Shown here: positions 43,521-53,431 of the stretch, in pieces
Layout: every line of letters begins with the position of its first letter
How positions within the stretch are numbered: position 1 is the stretch's first letter
Assembly: GCA_019359675.1 (NCBI GenBank)
Contig: JAHHGX010000091.1
Location: forward strand, 124,001-188,000
From: Calothrix sp. FI2-JRJ7
GTDB taxonomy: Bacteria > Cyanobacteriota > Cyanobacteriia > Cyanobacteriales > Nostocaceae
DNA: 64,000 nucleotides
Direction: 5' to 3'
Translations under genes and position numbers: made by a program
Notes under the pieces: model-generated
Databases searched by the model: none
What the model was told of the DNA's origin: nothing
The model's input: the letters and a program-made list of their open reading frames with translations, nothing else

Positions 43521-44810
43521 TTAGTGTTGTACTGGAATTTTAATAGTAAATTCTGTACCTTTACCAGGTGTAGATTTACAATAAATATTTCCATTATGCT
43601 TTTCCACAACAATTTGATAGCTAATAGATAAACCTAAACCTGTTTCCTTACCAGCAGATTTTGTTGTAAAAAATGGTTCAAATATTTTTGCTTGTACTTC
43701 TTCGCTCATCCCTGAACCATTATCAGCGAATTGAATTGCTATCCAATTATCATCAATTACTGTAGTACAAATTTTTATTTGACTAGGTTCTTGAATAATT
43801 TCTTCTAGCGAACGCTGTTGGTTATAATAATTTAAGGCATCAATTGCATTATTTAAAATATTCATAAATACTTGATTTATCTGCCCTAAGTAGCATTCTA
43901 CTAATGGTAATTGACCATAGTTTTTTATTACTTCGATGCTAGGATATTCTAGTTTTGATTTTAAGCGATAGTTAAGAACAGTTAATGTGCTATCAATTCC
44001 CTCATGAATATCAGACGGTTTCATAACTTTTTCATCTATACAAGAAAAAATCCTTGTAGATTTAATAATTTCATGAATACGTTTGGCGCCAATATTCATA
44101 GAATTTATTAATTTTAGCAAATCATGTTGAAGAAAATCTATATCAATAGCTTCTAATTCAGCCTGAATACGAGGTGTTGGTATTGGATATTCCTCTTGAT
44201 AAATACGTAGGAGATTTAAAATATTTTCAGTATACTCCGACGCATGAGCCAAATTACCATATATAAAATTTACTGGGTTATTGATTTCATGAGCAATTCC
44301 AGAAATCATTTGTCCTACACTTGATGATTGTTCACTTTGTATTAGCTTAATTTGCATTTGCTCTAAGTTTTTATAAGCAAGGCTTAATTCAGCGAAGTTT
44401 TCTTCCAAAAGAGTATTCTTTTGCTTTAAGTTTTCAGCTAGTTCATGCAATTTTAAATGCAATCTTACCCGTGATATTACTTCTTCTTGTTGAAAAGGTT
44501 TAGTAATATAGTCAACTGCGCCAATTTGAAATCCTTCTACTTTATTTGCTGTATCAGAAAGTGCCGTCATAAAAATTATGGGAATGTTTTGAGTTTGAGG
44601 ATTTGCTTTTAATTGACGACAAGTTTCATAACCGTCTATTTCTGGCATCATTATGTCTAACAAAATTAAATCTGGTAAAGCATATTTAACTCGTTCTAAA
44701 GCCACTTTTCCTGATTTAGCTACCCAAATTTCAAACCCTTCTTGGTCAAGGGCATCAGATAATACACTTAAATTGGCTGGATTGTCGTCAACGATTAGAA
44801 TTGTGTTCAT
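43521..44810 (-). CDS. Response regulator-histidine kinase hybrid (receiver first)
   Basis: A 429-residue protein. The N-terminal receiver (1-120) has [14 protein letters not shown] and [15 protein letters not shown] (phospho-Asp about 53). A coiled coil (120-165) leads to a HisKA with [16 protein letters not shown] (His about 175) and a HATPase with [33 protein letters not shown] and [13 protein letters not shown]. It lacks a sensor domain, so it likely receives phosphate from the upstream hybrid kinase, whose stop is 20 bases away. Confidence 0.9.
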   Translation of the reverse strand: MNTILIVDDNPANLSVLSDALDQEGFEIWVAKSGKVALERVKYALPDLILLDIMMPEIDGYETCRQLKANPQTQNIPIIFMTALSDTANKVEGFQIGAVDYITKPFQQEEVISRVRLHLKLHELAENLKQKNTLLEENFAELSLAYKNLEQMQIKLIQSEQSSSVGQMISGIAHEINNPVNFIYGNLAHASEYTENILNLLRIYQEEYPIPTPRIQAELEAIDIDFLQHDLLKLINSMNIGAKRIHEIIKSTRIFSCIDEKVMKPSDIHEGIDSTLTVLNYRLKSKLEYPSIEVIKNYGQLPLVECYLGQINQVFMNILNNAIDALNYYNQQRSLEEIIQEPSQIKICTTVIDDNWIAIQFADNGSGMSEEVQAKIFEPFFTTKSAGKETGLGLSISYQIVVEKHNGNIYCKSTPGKGTEFTIKIPVQH

Positions 44811-44830
44811 GATATTTTGAAATAACTAAT

Positions 44831-47431
44831 TTATTTACAAGTTTGAATAAGTTCTAAAATTGCTTTATCTTGAAATTCTTTTGCTAGTTGTTGTATCTTT
44901 TTAGCAAAGGGTATATAATTTTCGTATTTTTGTTCTAGCAATGCTGCTTGTCTGATGATTCCTTTAAAGTTACCAAGCATGGCTAAGTTGTAGAGATTTT
45001 CTACTTCTGTCGCAGGTGGCACAATTATTTCTGTGTTATCGTGTTGTTGAGATACGATTATTTTTTCTTCATAAATCCACGTTAGTTTTAGATGTTTTTG
45101 CAATGTTTGGAATAAATCGATTGCTTGTATAGGTTTAGGAAGAAAATCATTTCCTCCTGCTTCTAAACTACGGTGTCTGTCGGCTTCAAATACGCTTGCT
45201 GATGACACGATAATTGGAATATTTTTAACATTTTGAAATTTTTCTGATTCGCGCAATTGTTTAATTAAGCCATAACCATCGAGTTTTGGCATCAATAAGT
45301 CAGTAATAATGATATCTGGCTGAGATTCCAAAACTTTGTGTAAACCTTCTTCTCCATTAGTTGCTTCTATCATCTCAAAACCAATGGGACTAAGCAAATT
45401 AGCAACCACTGAGCGATTCTCCCATTTATCATCAACTATAAGTAGTTTAGGTTGATAATCTTTAATACCAACGATTTGACCATTATCATCAATTTGTGAG
45501 GTTTTCACCCATTCCAATGCTTCTGGTAGGTTAACGTCAAACCAAAAAATGCTGCCAACACCCAATTCACTTTGAACTTGAATGGTACTACCCATTAGTT
45601 CTATGATTTTTTGACTAATTGCTAACCCTAGACCCGTTCCCTCAGTTTGCCGGCGCCTTTCGGAAGCTTGCTCAAAGGGTTGAAAAACGATTTGGAGATT
45701 TTCTTGGGCAATTCCAATACCTGTATCGCGAACTTCAAAACGAATTTTTTCTTTAGATGCATAACTGACAGTGAATGTAACATTACCTACATCAGTAAAT
45801 TTGATAGCGTTTGAGAGTAAATTAACTAGTACTTGTCGTAAACGTTTTTCATCACTCTTAACACCAATAGGTAATTCTGAAGCTATTTGATATTGGAATT
45901 GAATTCCTTTAAGTTCCGCGCGGATGCGACACATTTCTGCAACACCTTGCAAAAATGCGGGAAAATGGAAATCAGTTGGCGTAATTACGACTTTTTGGGC
46001 TTCAATCTTCGATAAATCAAGAATATCATTGATTAAAGTCAGCAAATGTGAGCCACACTGATAAATAATATCTATTTTAGAGCGTTCATCTTCATGCAAA
46101 TTTTTGGAACGCTGAAGGATTTGAGCGTACCCAAGAATACCATTGAGCGGAGTTCGCAATTCGTGACTCATGTTAGCTAGAAATTCACTTTTTGCGTAAC
46201 TTGCCGCTTCTGCTGCTTCCTTAGCTTTGGCAAGTGCAACTTCAAATTGTTTACGTTCGGTAATATCTCTTGTAACTGCGATGAGACCTAAAACATTACC
46301 ATGTGCATCACGCCAAGGCGCCTTTGTTGTTAGAAAAATACCGTTATTTGCACCATTAGTAACTTCCTCTTCGTAAGTTTCAGCAATACCTGTTGTCATA
46401 ATATGACGGTCTTTCGCCATCATAAGAGACGCGACTTCAGGGGGTAATAATTCAGAATCATCTTTGCCAATAATGTCCTCTATTGGCTTATTAAAAAAGT
46501 TTGCCATATTTAAATTAACAGCAATATGGCGCCCTTTACGGTCTTTAACAACCATTAAACCGGGTGTGTTTTCTAAAATTGAGCGTAGTAAGAGATTATT
46601 TTCGCGCAAAGCATCTTCAGCTTGTTTAGCGTCGTGAATATCCGTACAGGTGCCAATCCATTCTCGAACACTACCATCTTCATTTAAAATAGGAACGGCT
46701 CGAGACAGAAAATAACGATAATTGTTATCTTTTGCTTTTATACGAAACTCTGTTTCATACAAACTTTTGGTTTTGACAGCTTCCATCCATGTCTGAACTG
46801 CTTGTTCACGGTCATCTGGATGTACCCCAGTTAACCAACCAGTTTCCTTATTTTGCACGTTAGCAGTTTCTAAATAATCTCCAGAGACTAACGAAAGGTC
46901 ATCTAAAACATTTCCTCGTGCATCTGCTGTCCAGACAACTTGAGATGTTGCGGTAATTAATGATAGACAGCGTTCTTCGCTTTGTTTCAGTGCTAACTCT
47001 ATGCGCTTACACTCGCTAATATCAATAATAATGCCACCAATTCCTAGAACGGTGCCATTAGCCACTAAAGGATAATAAGATACTGACCAATAACCTAAAA
47101 TACCAGGTTCTTGAGGTGTTTCTCCAGAAATTTCATAATCATATACTGGCTGTGCTGTATCAAGGATATCTTTAAATAATGGTTCTAAGAAAGCCAGTTC
47201 TGGTATTACGTCAAATACAAGCTTTCCAAGATGGTCAGCAACATCCAAACCATTGATTTCTGCTAATGCCTGATTTACATAAACATATCTTAGCTGGCAG
47301 TCTAAAATCATTAGTCCAGCATTCGCACCTCTAAAAAAAGCATTGAAAAGAGCGATATCAAGTGATAATGATTCTAAGTCTTTTACCTGGGTGCTGCTAC
47401 AAGTGTTTACAGATGGGAGTTGCTGACTCAT
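44831..47431 (-). CDS. Multi-PAS hybrid sensor histidine kinase
   Basis: An 866-residue soluble sensor. Three PAS domains lie in the first 410 residues, one beginning FNAFFRGANAGLMILDCQL and others with WIGTCTDIHDAKQAED and IAVTRDITERKQFE as PAC ends. A HisKA with NMSHELRTPLNGILGYAQIL (His about 422) follows, then HATPase with LVNLLSNAIKF, DTGIGIAQENLQ and GTGLGLAISQK. The receiver (about 662-785) has LLIVDDKWENRSV and IITDLLMPKLDGYG. No membrane helices or GAF/bilin signatures are visible, so the signal is unknown. It is encoded 158 bases downstream of mysC on the same strand. Confidence 0.92.
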   Translation of the reverse strand: MSQQLPSVNTCSSTQVKDLESLSLDIALFNAFFRGANAGLMILDCQLRYVYVNQALAEINGLDVADHLGKLVFDVIPELAFLEPLFKDILDTAQPVYDYEISGETPQEPGILGYWSVSYYPLVANGTVLGIGGIIIDISECKRIELALKQSEERCLSLITATSQVVWTADARGNVLDDLSLVSGDYLETANVQNKETGWLTGVHPDDREQAVQTWMEAVKTKSLYETEFRIKAKDNNYRYFLSRAVPILNEDGSVREWIGTCTDIHDAKQAEDALRENNLLLRSILENTPGLMVVKDRKGRHIAVNLNMANFFNKPIEDIIGKDDSELLPPEVASLMMAKDRHIMTTGIAETYEEEVTNGANNGIFLTTKAPWRDAHGNVLGLIAVTRDITERKQFEVALAKAKEAAEAASYAKSEFLANMSHELRTPLNGILGYAQILQRSKNLHEDERSKIDIIYQCGSHLLTLINDILDLSKIEAQKVVITPTDFHFPAFLQGVAEMCRIRAELKGIQFQYQIASELPIGVKSDEKRLRQVLVNLLSNAIKFTDVGNVTFTVSYASKEKIRFEVRDTGIGIAQENLQIVFQPFEQASERRRQTEGTGLGLAISQKIIELMGSTIQVQSELGVGSIFWFDVNLPEALEWVKTSQIDDNGQIVGIKDYQPKLLIVDDKWENRSVVANLLSPIGFEMIEATNGEEGLHKVLESQPDIIITDLLMPKLDGYGLIKQLRESEKFQNVKNIPIIVSSASVFEADRHRSLEAGGNDFLPKPIQAIDLFQTLQKHLKLTWIYEEKIIVSQQHDNTEIIVPPATEVENLYNLAMLGNFKGIIRQAALLEQKYENYIPFAKKIQQLAKEFQDKAILELIQTCK

Positions 47432-47589
47432 GTCATTCCTGAATTCTAGCTTTTTAGGATTGCTACATAATTTAATGCCCCATATACAGATAGACTGTAT
47501 ATAGGGATATATCTATAGTTCCCTGCCAGCCTCAACTAATAACACAAGTCACATATTTTTATTCCTTGGCTAGATACGTGCCTTGAAAA

Positions 47590-48963
47590 CTAGTCTCCAC
47601 CGAGTTCAACCAACTTACCGATATTGAAATCAATCCTTATCCATCCTCGATTTTTCTGCAAATTTTGGATTAACAGCAAGAAAATTTGCCAATGAGGATT
47701 CATTAAAAACGGTAACGGGTCTTGCCAAGAAAAAATAGCATCCTTACCGCGCGTGATAATTTTTAATCTATAAACAAAATCTGACCACGAACGAGCATTA
47801 AATAGGCGCCATATTTCATGGTATGTCCAGTAAGTTGGTTTACTCGTAGATTTTGGTTGAATAGGTTCTACCAAATTACTTCCTGTACCTAGATATGCAT
47901 CTGCAACACTAGGATGGTTATAAAACATTGTGATAGCACTGTGAGTACGAGGATTACATTCAATAGCGTATATATTTCCGTCTTCTGCTTCAATAAAATC
48001 AAAAGAAACCTGTCCAGTAATACCTAACTCTTTTACAAAACGACTTACCCATTCAAAAATCTTAGGGTTATCAACATTTTCATAGTTGACTTGAAACGCA
48101 CTAGACTCACAGCAGCAGTGCAATGTAATTACCCCGTTGCGAACGGTACTGTGAGTGCAATATTCTTTACCTGGAATAAATTCTTGCATAATCCAGGGTT
48201 TTTCTGAACTAATAGGTAAACTTCTCACGAATGCTGCGGTTGCTTCGGGAGTATCGCAGGGAAGTTTAGTTAAATCTAACCTACGTACTGAGTCGTAAGG
48301 AATACTTTTAAGAATGTACTTACGCTTTTCTTGGGAGAAATCAAAGTTTATAACTTGTTCGGGGTCAGTAATTTTAAAAGACTTAGGAACTGATAGACCA
48401 AAACTTTGTGCAGTTTGTGCGAATGCGTACTTATCATCAAGCATTTGCGTCATTTCTGCATCGCAATGTATGACTTCACATTGTGGCAGTGCTTTCTTCG
48501 CAAGAGAATCATAGTAACTCGCAACAGGACTACACACAGGTACATAAACATCGATATTTTCTTTTTCTACGATGTCTACTAATGACTGAATATAACCTTC
48601 TGGGTCTTTTTCAGGCGCCTCAACTGTGTAAAATTTATTTACAGCAGACGAAAAGCGGTGTCCAGTTAACCAATATTTATGCGCTTCTAATAAGATAACT
48701 CGATGCCCTTGTTCATGGAACGAGCGCGCGAGTTGTAATGCTTTGGTCATTTTACCACCGCTAATCAATATATTTTTACGTTCTTTAGTGGTAACATTTT
48801 GAGGACGCAAACTTTTTAAAAGTAGTGCTACCAAAACAAGCGACGCATTTAATGGTAAAGCAAGCAATAGAAGTGTAAGGGTGCCTAAAGTTTTTAGCGA
48901 AGAAGCGCTAATACCAGGAGCATGTGTTTCTGCAGGTGAGGAAAGCGAAATTGACTGTGCCAT
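47590..48963 (-). CDS. mysC: ATP-grasp ligase MysC (4-deoxygadusol to mycosporine-glycine)
   Basis: MysC attaches glycine to 4-deoxygadusol using ATP to form mycosporine-glycine. The 457-residue protein has an N-terminal pre-ATP-grasp membrane-like helix (LGTLTLLLLALPLNASLVLVAL) then ILISGGKMTKALQLARSF, the ATP-grasp core with KYILKSIPYDSVRRLDL, MQEFIPGKEYCTHS and the metal ligands in FDFIEAEDGNIYAIECNPRT. The ATG at 48963 follows AGAAG; an in-frame TTG at 48975 is less likely. It starts 8 bases after mysB. Confidence 0.92.
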   Translation of the reverse strand: MAQSISLSSPAETHAPGISASSLKTLGTLTLLLLALPLNASLVLVALLLKSLRPQNVTTKERKNILISGGKMTKALQLARSFHEQGHRVILLEAHKYWLTGHRFSSAVNKFYTVEAPEKDPEGYIQSLVDIVEKENIDVYVPVCSPVASYYDSLAKKALPQCEVIHCDAEMTQMLDDKYAFAQTAQSFGLSVPKSFKITDPEQVINFDFSQEKRKYILKSIPYDSVRRLDLTKLPCDTPEATAAFVRSLPISSEKPWIMQEFIPGKEYCTHSTVRNGVITLHCCCESSAFQVNYENVDNPKIFEWVSRFVKELGITGQVSFDFIEAEDGNIYAIECNPRTHSAITMFYNHPSVADAYLGTGSNLVEPIQPKSTSKPTYWTYHEIWRLFNARSWSDFVYRLKIITRGKDAIFSWQDPLPFLMNPHWQIFLLLIQNLQKNRGWIRIDFNIGKLVELGGD

Positions 48964-48971
48964 GTGTATAA

Positions 48972-49802
48972 TCAAATTCTTCTAATCAAAGTAACGCCAT
49001 CACGCAAAGGTAATATTACTTGCTCCACACGGGAATCATTTGCGACCACTTGATTAAATTCAGTAATTGCTTTACCGTTAACACTACGTTGTTCGTTAGG
49101 TAGATATACTTGTCCTTGCATTAATGTGTTATCAACACATATCAAACCACCAGGCGCCAGTAAGCTGCTGTCTAATATGGTGTGGAAGTATTCAATATAC
49201 TCTTTTTTATCAGCGTCGATGAAAATTAAATCAAACGACTCACCGTTTTGAGCTAACTTACGTAGTGTTTCAAGAGCAGGCGCCACTTCTACACTAATTT
49301 TATTACCATGAGGCGAATTTTGAAAGCAAGCTTCAGCGAAGCTAGCAACATAAGAATCAACTTCACAGGCCACAAGCTTACCATCATTGGGTAATGCTTC
49401 CGCCATTGCCAACGCCGAATAACCAGTAAACATCCCCACTTCAAGAACACGTTTGGCTTTAGTCAAATAAACAAACATTTTCAGCGTTTGTCCTTCAACA
49501 TGTCCAGATAACATCTCTTGTTCGAGTTGACGAACAGTTTCACCATCCGAAAACCGCTTAGACCAATCTTCAGTATTCGTCTTTTGTGCAAGTGCCGTCA
49601 AAGCTTCAGATTCATTTGTCGTATATTCACCAATATAAGGTTCTAAACCTGCGGCTAGATTATATATGTGCTGTAGTGAAGTCAATAGCTCTGCGGAAGT
49701 ATTTGATGTTTGCGCGAGTTGTAATGTACTTTGCAGCAATTCCACCAAAATACCATGAGGTGTAACAGCTCTCGGTTGATTAATTTGAGTAGCAGTAGTC
49801 AT
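48972..49802 (-). CDS. mysB: O-methyltransferase MysB (desmethyl-4-deoxygadusol to 4-deoxygadusol)
   Basis: A 276-residue class I SAM-dependent O-methyltransferase of the catechol type. SAM motif is KRVLEVGMFTGYSALAMAEAL, then VACEVDSYVA, LIFIDADKKEYIEYF and GGLICVDNTLMQGQV. In the mycosporine pathway it methylates demethyl-4-deoxygadusol. The start at 49802 (MTTATQINQPRAV) removes a false N-terminal extension made of spacer and repeat sequence. The order mysA-mysB-mysC is the cyanobacterial standard. Confidence 0.92.
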   Translation of the reverse strand: MTTATQINQPRAVTPHGILVELLQSTLQLAQTSNTSAELLTSLQHIYNLAAGLEPYIGEYTTNESEALTALAQKTNTEDWSKRFSDGETVRQLEQEMLSGHVEGQTLKMFVYLTKAKRVLEVGMFTGYSALAMAEALPNDGKLVACEVDSYVASFAEACFQNSPHGNKISVEVAPALETLRKLAQNGESFDLIFIDADKKEYIEYFHTILDSSLLAPGGLICVDNTLMQGQVYLPNEQRSVNGKAITEFNQVVANDSRVEQVILPLRDGVTLIRRI

Positions 49803-49841
49803 GTAATTTTCAATTTGATATTTCAAATGTGGGATACCGTA

Positions 49842-49902
49842 GGGGCGGGTTAACCAATATCCTAGAACCATGTTCACAATCCCGTAAACCCGCCCCATAC
49901 AG
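49842..49902. repeat. GGGGCGGGTTAACC...GTAAACCCGCCCC inverted repeat in mysA-mysB spacer
   Basis: GGGGCGGGTTAACC and GTAAACCCGCCCC form an interrupted 13-bp stem over a loop of about 30 bases, between mysA and mysB. It resembles the pair at 31323-31440. It could attenuate transcription between the two genes (inference). Confidence 0.65.
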
Positions 49903-49955
49903 ATATCGTATGTTTTATTATACCCACCCATACAAGGCGCCGAACCAATATTTTA

Positions 49956-51185
49956 TTACACCGTCACCATTTCCATTTCTTCCGTGCCAATATAAGCATC
50001 AACACCAGCACCCTCACGTGGCAACTTTGCACAAATATCTCTATGTGCAGCAACAGCTTCGTCAAGCTCCTCACGAGTTAAATCATTGACAAAAAAGCAA
50101 GTTCCAATTGGTTTTGGCATTGCTGCACGTAATTTCCCATCACGAGTCTGAGTAATTGACTCAGTAGCGTGCCAAAGTAAATCACCTTCTAGTAGTGGAT
50201 GGTCAAGTGACAAACCAATGCGAGACATTAAATCGAGAATACGGTCACGTTCTTCTACAGAAATATATCCGCGTCGAGATGCAATTGTTGCCGATAATGC
50301 CATATCAATATTTACCGCATGACCATGATATAAAGGAACGCACGGCGCCAATTCCAGTGTAGGACTCCAAGTATGACCATAGGCAATTACTCGGTCAAGG
50401 TCAATTTCATGCAAATTAGGGGTTTCTAACTCCAGCATTGTTTTAATCGCTTCGTAATTCACCCGATGAGCGATTTCTTGTAAATGCTCTGAACCATTTA
50501 CATAACCAAAGTGAGTTTGTAGTAAATCATGACCGTACTCGTACAGCAGTTCAAAAACTTCAGAATTTGAGACTACGGCAATCTTGACTAGCTCTGCCAT
50601 TCCGTTACGAACTTGTGCAATAGGTAGAGTTTTTAAGAACGAAAAGTCAAGAATTACCTTTTGTGGTGCATGATAGGCGCCTAAACGGTTTTTCAACTTC
50701 TTGTGATTGACCGCAACTTTAATTGCCACACCTGCATCAATTAAACCAATAAGCGTTGTCGGAATACGGATATAGTTAGTTTTACGACGATACGCAGAAC
50801 AAGCAAAACCCACTACATCAGTAACTAGTCCACCACCCACTACCAAAACTGGTTCTTTACGAATCAAACCAAAATCAGCAAACGCATCTACAACCGATTC
50901 AAACGTCGCTAGCGTCTTTGCAGGTTCGGTAATAGTAACAGGATGTACCGTCAAATCAATGTCGTAATAACGGAAGTAAGCGCAAATTTGCTCTCCATAC
51001 AAACGGTTAACGTTCGCATCAACCACTGCCAAACAGCGTCCAAACGGTTGGTAGCTGTCTGCCACTTCAGTATTTTTAATATCAAATGCACCGTTGACAT
51101 ACTCTAGACTGAAGTCTATTTTTTCATACCCAGTAACGTGAAACGCTTTTTCAGTCGCTGTAAAAGATGCGTGAGGTATACCCAT
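49956..51185 (-). CDS. mysA: Dehydroquinate synthase homologue MysA (demethyl-4-deoxygadusol synthase)
   Basis: MysA converts sedoheptulose-7-phosphate (or a shikimate-type intermediate) to demethyl-4-deoxygadusol. It is a 409-residue member of the 2-epi-5-epi-valiolone/dehydroquinate synthase family, with [52 protein letters not shown] and [14 protein letters not shown], and the metal histidine near [12 protein letters not shown]. The start is the ATG at 51185 ([13 protein letters not shown]), because AAGGACGAGAGAT lies just upstream as a ribosome site; a TTG at 51215 would swallow that site. Confidence 0.95.
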   Translation of the reverse strand: MGIPHASFTATEKAFHVTGYEKIDFSLEYVNGAFDIKNTEVADSYQPFGRCLAVVDANVNRLYGEQICAYFRYYDIDLTVHPVTITEPAKTLATFESVVDAFADFGLIRKEPVLVVGGGLVTDVVGFACSAYRRKTNYIRIPTTLIGLIDAGVAIKVAVNHKKLKNRLGAYHAPQKVILDFSFLKTLPIAQVRNGMAELVKIAVVSNSEVFELLYEYGHDLLQTHFGYVNGSEHLQEIAHRVNYEAIKTMLELETPNLHEIDLDRVIAYGHTWSPTLELAPCVPLYHGHAVNIDMALSATIASRRGYISVEERDRILDLMSRIGLSLDHPLLEGDLLWHATESITQTRDGKLRAAMPKPIGTCFFVNDLTREELDEAVAAHRDICAKLPREGAGVDAYIGTEEMEMVTV

Positions 51186-51325
51186 ATCTCTCGTCCTTGA
51201 TTTAATAATTGACAATCGAAAAATTGAAAATACTTTGCTTTAACGTCAGTCACCGCTTCTAAAAATCTACGAAAATCTAGTTCTCATAGTAAAAGCCCAC
51301 GGTATATCTTTAGCGCCAAAAACTA

Positions 51326-51553
51326 TTAGCGTTTGCACTTGGAAGAAGCCCGACTTTTACCTTGGAAAGCTACTCGCTCGACTTCAGCCTTGACCAATAG
51401 TCCCCAGTTAGAGACACTATAGTAATCATGCCTAGACTTGATTACTGTGCTTTGACACTTTTTAAATTGTGACCAACTGCTCCATACGTGTTTTCTTGGA
51501 TTCACTCCAAGATAAGCGGACACGGAGCTAGGTAGTTTTTCTGTTAGATTCAT
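51326..51553 (-). CDS. Possible small protein upstream of mysA
   Basis: A 75-codon frame, MNLTEKLPSSVSAYLGVNPR to GKSRASSKCKR, basic and cysteine-containing. I do not recognise a family, and there is no strong ribosome site. It could be a leader peptide or a decayed fragment. It ends 140 bases before the mysA ATG in the same direction. Confidence 0.25.
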   Translation of the reverse strand: MNLTEKLPSSVSAYLGVNPRKHVWSSWSQFKKCQSTVIKSRHDYYSVSNWGLLVKAEVERVAFQGKSRASSKCKR

Positions 51554-51805
51554 TCCTCTTCTTGCAATGACGATAGCAGCGGTTTCTCACATGTCAACGC
51601 GCGTTGATAATATTTTCCCTTAAACAATTAGTTTTTATATTCAGATTGCTTCTTGTGTACACGCAAATATTTTTATACATTGTGTACGTGCAAAGATTTC
51701 ATATAACATATAATTGCGGGAGCGAGAGATATTTCTTGAAAATTTGTAGACTAGTCAAGAGTAAAATGTATATTTTCAGAGATTTTTGCTAAAACACCAG
51801 CTATT

Positions 51806-51830
51806 ATCCTAGTAAAATCTAGGATTTTTG
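51806..51830 (+). terminator. ATCCTAG/CTAGGAT hairpin with TTTTTG tail
   Basis: Arms 51806-51812 and 51819-51825 around a 6-nt loop, followed by a short T run on the plus strand. No gene with a convincing product ends here on the plus strand, so it may end a small RNA or a lost gene. Confidence 0.45.
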
Positions 51831-52370
51831 CCAATAGTGATTAACCCGACAACCATTAAAACTCAACAGAACAGACTACGTACTAAAATTATCCCAAATC
51901 AAACAGAAACCCGGTTTCTAATGCCCTAAATTTGGACAATAGGGAATAAAAATATTAATGTTTTGCTTCTGTTCCTAGTAATACTAAATATGTTTACTGT
52001 GGAACCTCTAACGTAATCACTAGTAATATCTGTACCGTGGAAAATAGTTTATTTTTATCTCCTAACTTCCACTTGAGATTACAGCCCTGATTAATATTCA
52101 GTTCGCTGCCTTTAAGCATTCACTTTTGACCTCATTTAGCTAAAAACAGAAATAATTTGCAGCAAAAACTGCCGCATTGACCGCGCTTACATGAGTAATA
52201 TCAGCCAAATTGGATGTGAAGTTATTTTTCGCTACTAACTACAAAATTCAGATTAACTCTATTAGGTGACATATTTACCAATCTAAATATTAGTATTAGT
52301 TATCGAAACCAAATAATTAAATAATTATTAAATATATTGTATTTTATGGCAAAGTATGATAAGCGAATAA

Positions 52371-52388
52371 GGTGGGCATTGCCCACCC
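52371..52388. terminator. GGTGGGCA-TTGCCCACC hairpin (family B)
   Basis: GGTGGGCATTGCCCACCC, a perfect 8-bp stem with minimal loop, 15 bases past the pentapeptide gene end. Probably its terminator. Confidence 0.6.
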
Positions 52389-52402
52389 TACCGTTAATAT
52401 AA

Positions 52403-53011
52403 TTATTCGCGTCTTTCTGTAGTTTCCTCGGTTACTTGCTCGGTTGAACAAACGCTACCGCGCGCGCCCCTCTCAATATTGAATTTTTCGCAATCACGTT
52501 TTTGAGGACGTTGTAATGACCAACCATAAGGCTTATCACCAGTAACTAGACCGTTAGACAAGGTTGTTAAACGAAAGTTGGCGCCTCGCATGTTTACCAT
52601 CATGCTGGTTGATCCTTTAAGGTTTGCACCCTCCAAGTTGGCGCCCATCATGCTAGTAAACCTCATATTGGCATTTTCTAGGGATGCTGACTTTAATAAG
52701 GCACCTGTGAAAGAAGTAGCAGTAAGATTTGTATTACTTAATATAGCACCTTCCAGATTTGCACCAGTTAAGTCGGCACCAGTTAAGTTTGAGCCGCTAA
52801 AATTGGCGCCTTTGAGGTTGGCATCGCGTAAAATCACCCTAGTTAGATTAGCAGAGCTTAAGTCGGCGCCGCTCAAGTCACAGCGAGAACACACACCAGT
52901 AGCCTTAAACTGCTCTAAATCTTGTTGGTTGACTGCTTTGGCTTGTTGAGTTAATCCCAAACAAGCTAAAACCGCTAAAGTAGCAAAAATTGTATGTTGT
53001 TTATGTAGCAT
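52403..53011 (-). CDS. Exported pentapeptide-repeat protein
   Basis: A 202-residue protein. A signal peptide (MLHKQHTIFATLAVLACLGL, then TQQAKA) is followed by about 20 tandem A(D/N)LxG pentapeptides from residue 35 to 150 (CDLSGADLSSANLTRVILRD), forming a right-handed quadrilateral beta helix, then a basic C-terminal tail with two cysteines. Cyanobacteria have many such proteins of unknown role in the lumen or periplasm. GGCGCC occurs four times in its repeat, which codes Gly-Ala and similar pairs. Confidence 0.9.
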   Translation of the reverse strand: MLHKQHTIFATLAVLACLGLTQQAKAVNQQDLEQFKATGVCSRCDLSGADLSSANLTRVILRDANLKGANFSGSNLTGADLTGANLEGAILSNTNLTATSFTGALLKSASLENANMRFTSMMGANLEGANLKGSTSMMVNMRGANFRLTTLSNGLVTGDKPYGWSLQRPQKRDCEKFNIERGARGSVCSTEQVTEETTERRE

Positions 53012-53431
53012 ATTTTTAGAATTTTACCAATCGTGCGTATAGCCATACTTAACATATACGACTTTTTTCGCAAACAATAGGAATAAAGAAAATGTAAAGA
53101 AATAGTAAAATAAGTATAAACTATACACTGACATAGGTTGTTTTTGTACGATAAGTGTAATCTAACAAACAGAAAACCTCAGTAACGCTTGTGCGTATTA
53201 CAGATGAGGCGCATGTAAACATGAAGAGTCTGTAAAAACTATGTAAAAATACTATAAATTCGCGTGTTTGAACCACCGAATATTGCACGTAGAGATTAGA
53301 ATGGACATAACTGCTAATTATACAGAAACTCTATAGTCTAAGCCTTATGTAATCCCCCGGTCAGATAATGACTGGGGGATAAATATTTTATGATATTCAT
53401 ATTATTTTATGATATTCATATTATCTTTTTA
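53012..53431. other. AT-rich intergenic region with one strong hairpin
   Basis: The 420 bases between the pentapeptide gene and the kinase gene hold the hairpin at 53352-53380 and a direct repeat TTATGATATTCATATTA near 53388 and 53408. No gene seen. Confidence 0.5.
53352..53380. terminator. ATCCCCCGGTCA/TGACTGGGGGAT hairpin
   Basis: A 12-bp stem with one G-T pair and a 5-nt loop, followed on the plus strand by AAATATTTTA. It lies 51 bases past the stop of the minus-strand kinase gene and may terminate it, although the T run is on the other side. Confidence 0.55.

Larger units (their letters stand above)
51216..52402. other. Long region upstream of mysA without a supported gene
   Basis: Nearly 1.2 kb. 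It holds the mysA promoter side, a doubtful 75-codon frame (51326-51553, minus), a small hairpin with T run (51806-51830), a single family C arm (51905-51919) and a family B hairpin (52371-52388). The rest is AT-rich with no recognisable RNA or protein. It is the longest gene-free stretch in the window. Confidence 0.6.

Noticed and set aside
51604-51792. 62-codon plus-strand frame upstream of mysA
   Set aside because: AT-rich, hydrophobic, no homology and no ribosome site. Retained only as a possible context for the nearby hairpin.
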